Assembly: GCF_037975245.1 (NCBI RefSeq) | Contig: NC_092574.1 | Span: 7,186,713-7,250,712 of the forward strand | From: Apostichopus japonicus | Lineage: Eukaryota; Echinodermata; Holothuroidea; Aspidochirotida; Stichopodidae | Length of the DNA: 64,000 nucleotides | Reading direction: 5' to 3' | In this document: positions 37,453 through 64,000 of the stretch, one piece after another | Layout: the number at the start of each line of letters is the position of its first letter | Numbering within the stretch: the first letter of the stretch is position 1 | Program-made: the position numbers and the translations under genes | The notes under the pieces: model-generated | What the model saw: only the letters and a program-made list of their open reading frames with translations | Database searches by the model: none | Told to the model about the DNA's origin: nothing

Positions 37453-40400
37453 CCCCCCTCCTACCTCCCCTGTTGATTTCAAAACGGTTTTATTCTCACT
37501 TTGTAACGCCGTCCAGTGGTCTGGTGGAATTTTATGGTGTTCAGTCTTCTACTTGCATTTTGTTAAAATATATGAAACAACCTTCGCAGAACGTTCTATG
37601 CAAATGGTAACTTTAGTCAGTACAGGTAAAATTTATGACACTAACTGCGTTTTCAACTTTTCAAACTGTTTGCTTACTAGTACGGAATAATAATTTGGGT
37701 TGCAAATTGTTGGCAATGGCTTTTATGGTTTTTTACTTTCCAAATGTATATTTAACAGTTTGGGGTGTTCGCAAATAGACTTGCATGCATTAATGTATCT
37801 ATTATGGAATTAGATAAACGCGTAAAGAGAAATAATAATCATCATCATAAAAAACAAAAACAAAAAACAATTCCATTCAGATGTTAATAAGATCTCATTG
37901 TTAAAATAGATTCATAGTTTCGATTGTAATAAAATGGTTTACCTTTGACCCCAGTTCTCAGATGTCGACCTTTCTGTGTTGACGCAGAGCTTATTAACTT
38001 GAAATGCAAAAAGTAAAAAATGTTGTAAAGTGACTTGAAAACCACAAAAAAAAAACATTCCTGAAATATCATTTTCGCCCACGAGTACATGAAAATAGCG
38101 TTTTTCCGAGCGTTTCAAGAACTGTCAAATATCATACTAAATGATCTTCAGAGACAGGAATGAGAGATAAGGAGAGAGTGTTTATTAGGAAGCTTGGGCG
38201 GTGGTGAGGGCGTGGGAGGGCAGGGGAAGATGAATGGGAGCATTGGGAATGATACATGAGGAAAAAGCTGCTTGTTTCAATTCTCCAATGCAGGACTTTT
38301 TATTTTAAGTTTTGCTTCAAACCTAGAGAGTAATGATCTTCACACTGAAACAGTATTGTCTCAAAATATCCTAGAATAAATCTAAGTGGTCACCGATGGT
38401 ACAAATTTGATCACATACCTTTTAATGCCAGCTATATATATATATAATAAGATTGTGAGACATTTAATTATCTTATTTTGAGATATTAACTTTGTTGTTG
38501 GTGAATGAACGAAAGCGTACATATGCATACAGGAAAGAATCATTATCGAATACACGACACGTTAACAATTTGAGGGCGACACATGAGGGCAAAATAAGCA
38601 TAGTTTAAGCTATAGCCCCTGTGACAACAGTTATATACATATGCTTATACTAGTTAGCACTGTTTCTTCTGCGCTTGATCACCAGTTTGACTATTATGCA
38701 AAAATATGATTGAAATTCATTATTTAATTATTAATTTCGCTCTATCAGTTTGCCCCACTCAAACAAAAGGGAGTAATTTTTATTTAAATATGACAATTTG
38801 TCACCCAGACAATAAATAATGTGTTGTTACCAATAAATGTATTAAACGCCTATAATAGTGTACTGGTCCAAGCGCGCACAATATTTCTTGATTGATATTT
38901 TTCAAATGCAGTAGATAAGTTAATAGTCTGGATTATTATGGGATATCAGTATGTTCAACGCAAAATGCAGTTTTATTGTTAAAGAAATTTAAATCTGTCA
39001 AAGGTCATGTTATTATTTGACGTCACAAATTTTGTCAAGAAACTGTTCCTTACGATAGGAGGCATCTATGTTATAGCGTATCGCTATATATGTTCGAAAT
39101 CAGATTCTTCACAATTTTAAGGGGACGACTGAATCATGTATTAAAATTTCGGTTAATTCGCCCACATTTTCTAATAACATTCTACTATTTTCTTGATTTA
39201 TTAAGTTATTATTAAAATCATTTCTCGCCGATCATTTTTTATTTAACCTTTAAGAAATGGAATCATGGTTCGTTGTATTATGCATTGTTTGGCAGCGTAC
39301 ACGGTGTGTGTACTTAAATGAGTCACAAACCCAAACATCATTATTTAGTCTGTGTGATAGGCATGAAGATCATGAACAAATCCCCCCTCCCTCACGCCCT
39401 CCACCACCCCCCAAACAGCTTAGAAAAATACAATTCCTTTTTGGGAGATATTACAAATTTAATGATCCTCAAGTTATCACACAAATCTAAAATATGACGT
39501 CATCGAGCCACATGTGCTTATTATAACATATGATGTATTTATTTTTTAACAATGTTTAATTTCTGTAAATGGAGATGGGATTCTAAAAATGACTGAATCT
39601 AAAATACTGCGATACTTAACATAACCTAATGCTGGTAGTGGTTTCCCAATAATTGCCAACACTGAGAAATAGATAGATTGAGCAAAGTATCACATCCTAG
39701 TGGTACTACGATATCACAGATTGACAAAATGAGGACTCCCAGATGTGAACTTTGATTTGAAATAAGGAAACCTCCCCCCAAACCGGAGTAAGGTTTTCTT
39801 AGCTGTTTGGGCGGGGGTAGGGGGGGGGGGGGCGTTGCACCTCACAAAGATATTTGTCATCTAAGCTAAATATGATGGTTTGGGCTTGTGTCTCCTCGTA
39901 AGGTTATCCGTATTGCTTGTCACGTGTTACAGAAATTCAAATAAAGGTCAAACCATGCTTTTTTTTACGGACACCCGGAAACATCCGAAAATGTTTCTTA
40001 GTGGTCGATTCAATTTAATTGCCTAATTTACCCTCTTAATCTTAGAGGATAATTTCGGTAGATTAAAACGGCCCACGGCAAAAGACTTTTTTGTTGTTGT
40101 AACCATTTAGTTCCTTTTCGTGGAAGCAATACCTATGACCTATTAAGTTAGAAAGGTTAAGTTTCCTGTACATTTGTTTTTAGTTAATAACGTATGTAAA
40201 TAAGAATTGAGATGACATTCTAATGAAAGTATATAGAGGGGTGGAAGGAGGGTTAAATTAGGAAGTTTGTTCGCAAATTTTATACTATGTAAATTTTATG
40301 TGTAAAACAATAATGTTATTCGGAAATGTCAATTTTAAAATGATAAGAACGATGATGCAATACAATTTCAATATCCAAATATTATTTTGCTTTCATTTCG

Positions 40401-41784
40401 AGACTCGGTAGTACACCCAGGGAAGACTAGGGTCGTGATACTGATAGGGGGGTGGGAGGGGGTGATGGTGGAAGGGGTGTGTGGCTGAGTGGTTGGGTAA
40501 GAGGATGGGGCAGACGAAGAAAAAAGAAAAAAGCAAAGATTATGTTTCGATTTACAGAATTTATCCTTTACGTATTAAGAAGAAAAAAACATTAAATCAA
40601 CTCCCATTTGAAAGGGAAAACTCAAATTAGAGTGGGAAACAAAGTATTTGCTTATGAAAGGATTCTTGATTTTTCTTTTAGTCTAGGTCATTAATAATAA
40701 AGAAGAAAAAAAACAAAGCAATCGACAATAACCTAACCCCCCCCCCCCTCCTACAACTAAACCACATGCATACATACGAAAGATACCACAAACATAGGTT
40801 GTTGTACCTGGCAGACAGAAACCCAAGACAAAAAAATGAAGTCCCTCTCCTTAATTTGCATAAATGAGTTGTCAAACACTATCACGGTATATGTCGTTTT
40901 GTTCTAGCCATGCGTTATTATTTAGTTTCACTAAACAAACCGCCTACAAAATACTTTTACGAACGATAGTCAATTATTTTAGCAGGAGAACCGATTTTTC
41001 GTTCATTGTTCAAGTAACTTAAGGAAGAAATTATTGTCTGTCTCGAGATAATTTTCAACAGTCGATGGTTCTTAAAAAAAATGATTTTTAAATCCTCAAA
41101 AGAATACTCATAGTTTTCTTCAATCAACGATCGAGCGTTAATTTTCAAATACGTGAAGAAGTATATACTCCACACGCACAGGAAATTCTTTTGAATTGAC
41201 GTCTGAGGACTTTCTTTGTTTAAGTCATCAGTCACAATACAAAACAATGGCACACACTACACACACACACATACACGCTACCGTCGACAGTTAGCTTTAT
41301 TATGTAAATCACACTTACGTCATCATAACGCCAACGAATCCTAATATTTCCAGAAAAAAATCAGAATTCATTTCTTTTAACTGTTTAATTTAAAAGTAGA
41401 AATATTATCAAATGGTTTTTGCATACAATGGAATAAGAAATGGAACCAACGCTAAACATTCTCTCGTCAATAGTTTTGTTTTTAATCATGTCACGTGATA
41501 ATTCATATACCTTCAGTGAATAAAATCATAGTCATGAATCTATGCTTCCTTTGCCGCGAGGGAATTTGCACTCGGGAAGCAGACATTTTGCGGTATTTGT
41601 TTGATTGACTACAACAATGAAATCGAAGTCTTTAACTTTCAGGATATTTTCTTATATATTCTGAGAGGAATCATATCTCATGTAAATCTAACAGAGAACA
41701 GAGAACAAGAAAATGAAAGTACCTTAAGAATGATCAGTTTTAGAATTTATATTAACATAGTTTATTTACAAAAACGTAGGCCTT

Positions 41785-41786
<2 letters not shown>

Positions 41787-41826
<40 letters not shown>

Positions 41827-41843
41827 TATATATGTATATATAT
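41787..41843. repeat. (AT)n array
   Basis: TA repeat with AAATATATATATG interruption. Confidence 0.85.
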
Positions 41844-42643
41844 TATATTCACTAAGTTAGGATTTGATTCCATATTACAAATGACTTCCCAACATTTTGG
41901 ACTTTTTGGTTTCTTCATACGATCTAAAATATCAAAACGAATAAGCGTCTTTGGTTTTATTCAACTTTTTATTTTTCTTAAACCACAAAGCAGACATTAA
42001 GATCATTCAGATAGTTAGTAAGCCCCAGTCAGCTTTATAAGAAATAACTGTACATTCACACACTGTTTATATTCCCCAGGTGATACTTTTTTTTGTAAAA
42101 TATCACTTACTATACGATATTTCACTCGTTTTAATTGCCGACCTTGTGTATAATATGAAGTAATATACCGTACTTCGTCACCTGTTATAGCCTATATAAA
42201 GTATAGTTTGGTAACTAAATGATATGCAAGAATGGGTTAACGCCTGAACGAGCTAGAGAGGGATGTGTGATGGGACAGGGGGGGGGGGTTGTGGGGGGGG
42301 GAGAATGGTAGACTACAAAAGCTATGCAGTTACACGGTGGTAGATGATACATCTAACTATGTCAGAAACTTATTTTTCTGATAAAGAAAAAGTAACGAAT
42401 CTCGTTCTGGCAGACAATTATGCAATTAATTAAGTTATTAATATGGAAGTTCTAGCCAAGAAGAAGGTCACTTTGTCGGATAACCAAATGAAATACCCAC
42501 CATTAGACATATTCTGCCTGTAAATATATATATTTTTGTTAGCCGAATTCATTGATGGAAGCAACAACTGGGTCTCGTGTCCCCGTATCATTGTAATTAG
42601 AAACGAAAACGGTTTGTTAATCAATTTCGAACAATTTGCTAGA

Positions 42644-42649
42644 TTTATT
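42644..42649 (-). promoter_or_regulatory. Candidate polyadenylation signal of gene 2
   Basis: AATAAA on the minus strand, about 350 bp after the gene 2 stop and beyond the G-rich tract of its likely 3' UTR. Weak motif evidence only. Confidence 0.3.
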
Positions 42650-42737
42650 TAGAATAGCTTGCAATATTTCTTCAAAGCATATATTGTCATTTAATGGAAT
42701 TGATATGTGTTGTTATACGAGCACAGCTTCGGTAATA

Positions 42738-42963
42738 GCCCCCTGCCCCCCTTCTCCTGCCCCTACCCTCTGCCCTCGGCCCCAGCCCCTTCCGCCTGCC
42801 CCTACCCTCTGCCCTCGGCCCCAGCCCCTTCCGCCTGCCCCCGCGCCCGCCCACTCCCCCTGCACCCTGCCCCTACCCTCTGCCCCCTACCCTCTGCCCC
42901 TGCCACCTGTCCCTGCCCACGACCCACTTCCCCCGGCACCCCTTCCCCTGCCCCCTGCCCCCC
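42738..42963 (-). repeat. C/G-rich minisatellite in the presumed 3' UTR of gene 2
   Basis: The + strand is CCCCTGCC/CCTACCCTCTGCC units, including an exact duplication of a 39-bp segment (about 42756 and 42795). Read in gene 2 orientation it begins about 36 bp after the stop codon and consists of many GGG to GGGGG runs. It would make the 3' UTR strongly G-rich if transcribed. Confidence 0.85.
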
Positions 42964-42998
42964 ACAGAAAAATGGGTTAAAGAGAGGAGAAGATGTTG

Positions 42999-63887
<20,889 letters not shown>

Positions 63888-64000
63888 CTGTAAAACACAA
63901 AACAGTATTACTGACATCAAACAAAGCACATGGTATTTCGTCGTCCATTAAAAACGTCCGTATACCATATACTGACGAGAAGTGGGAAAAGATGGTTGAT
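63888..64000. other. Gene 2 intron upstream of the first exon in the window
   Basis: Only 113 bp are present, ending at the acceptor tgttttacag. The 5' part of gene 2 lies beyond the window. Confidence 0.7.

Larger units (their letters stand above)
31269..42998. other. Intergenic region between the two convergent receptor genes
   Basis: 11.7 kb including both 3' UTRs. It holds a hAT-like element (34413-34756), a possible second inverted-repeat element (37169-37452), (AT)n at about 41787-41843, poly-G tracts (about 34127-34139, 36408-36421, 39820-39832, 42278-42300) and a G-rich minisatellite in the presumed gene 2 3' UTR. No coding gene recognised on either strand. Confidence 0.65.

Noticed and set aside
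40480-40500. TGTGGCTGAGTGGTTGGGTAA resembling a tRNA A box
   Set aside because: No B box follows at a suitable distance; the region is simple G-rich sequence.

Overview
The window is metazoan nuclear DNA. Genes are split into exons with GT-AG introns of about 0.8 to 13 kb, the sequence between exons is AT-rich, and it is full of (AT)n, (ATAG)n and (ATT)n arrays, poly-G/poly-C tracts, short inverted-repeat transposons, tRNA-derived SINEs and satellite-like tandem repeats. The proteins are animal-specific Cys-loop receptors. The repeat content and the nature of the paralogues suggest a marine invertebrate, possibly an echinoderm such as a sea cucumber; that placement is inference only.

Two paralogous genes are supported, both encoding beta-like subunits of GABA-A receptors (pentameric ligand-gated chloride channels). 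Gene 1 is on the + strand, with exons at 4258-4325, 7021-7241, 9561-9643, 22766-22903, 24094-24246, 28510-28751 and 30891-31268. Gene 2 is on the - strand, with exons at 63887-63781, 59545-59478, 58631-58411, 52883-52801, 52002-51865, 49514-49362, 44586-44357 and 43400-42999. They lie tail to tail, with about 11.7 kb between their stop codons. The five exons from the distal N-terminal region to the start of M2 have identical sizes (68, 221, 83, 138 and 153 bp) and phases in both genes. Both genes lack their 5' ends, including the signal peptide: gene 1 runs off the left edge and gene 2 off the right edge. Both reading frames stay open across every junction to the stop.

Layout: 1-4257 is upstream intron or flank of gene 1, with an 890-bp perfect ATAG array and a hAT-type miniature transposon. 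4258-31268 is gene 1; its introns hold two copies of a second hAT-like element, a 131-bp satellite, a roughly 55-bp-period minisatellite and a hairpin element. 31269-42998 is intergenic with no recognisable gene. 42999-63887 is gene 2; its introns hold a LINE 3' fragment, two SINEs, a 22-bp ACGT array, an 11-bp array of nuclear-receptor-like half-sites and a 374-bp palindrome.

Both subunits keep the anion-channel M2, the Cys-loop and most residues of the principal (beta) face of the GABA site. Both also carry, in loop D, the arginine that alpha, rho and RDL subunits use on the complementary face. This composite site is the most biologically interesting feature of the window, because it raises the possibility of homomeric or beta/beta' receptors built from two neighbouring genes. 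I found no CRISPR, tRNA or rRNA gene, and no other protein-coding gene I can name.
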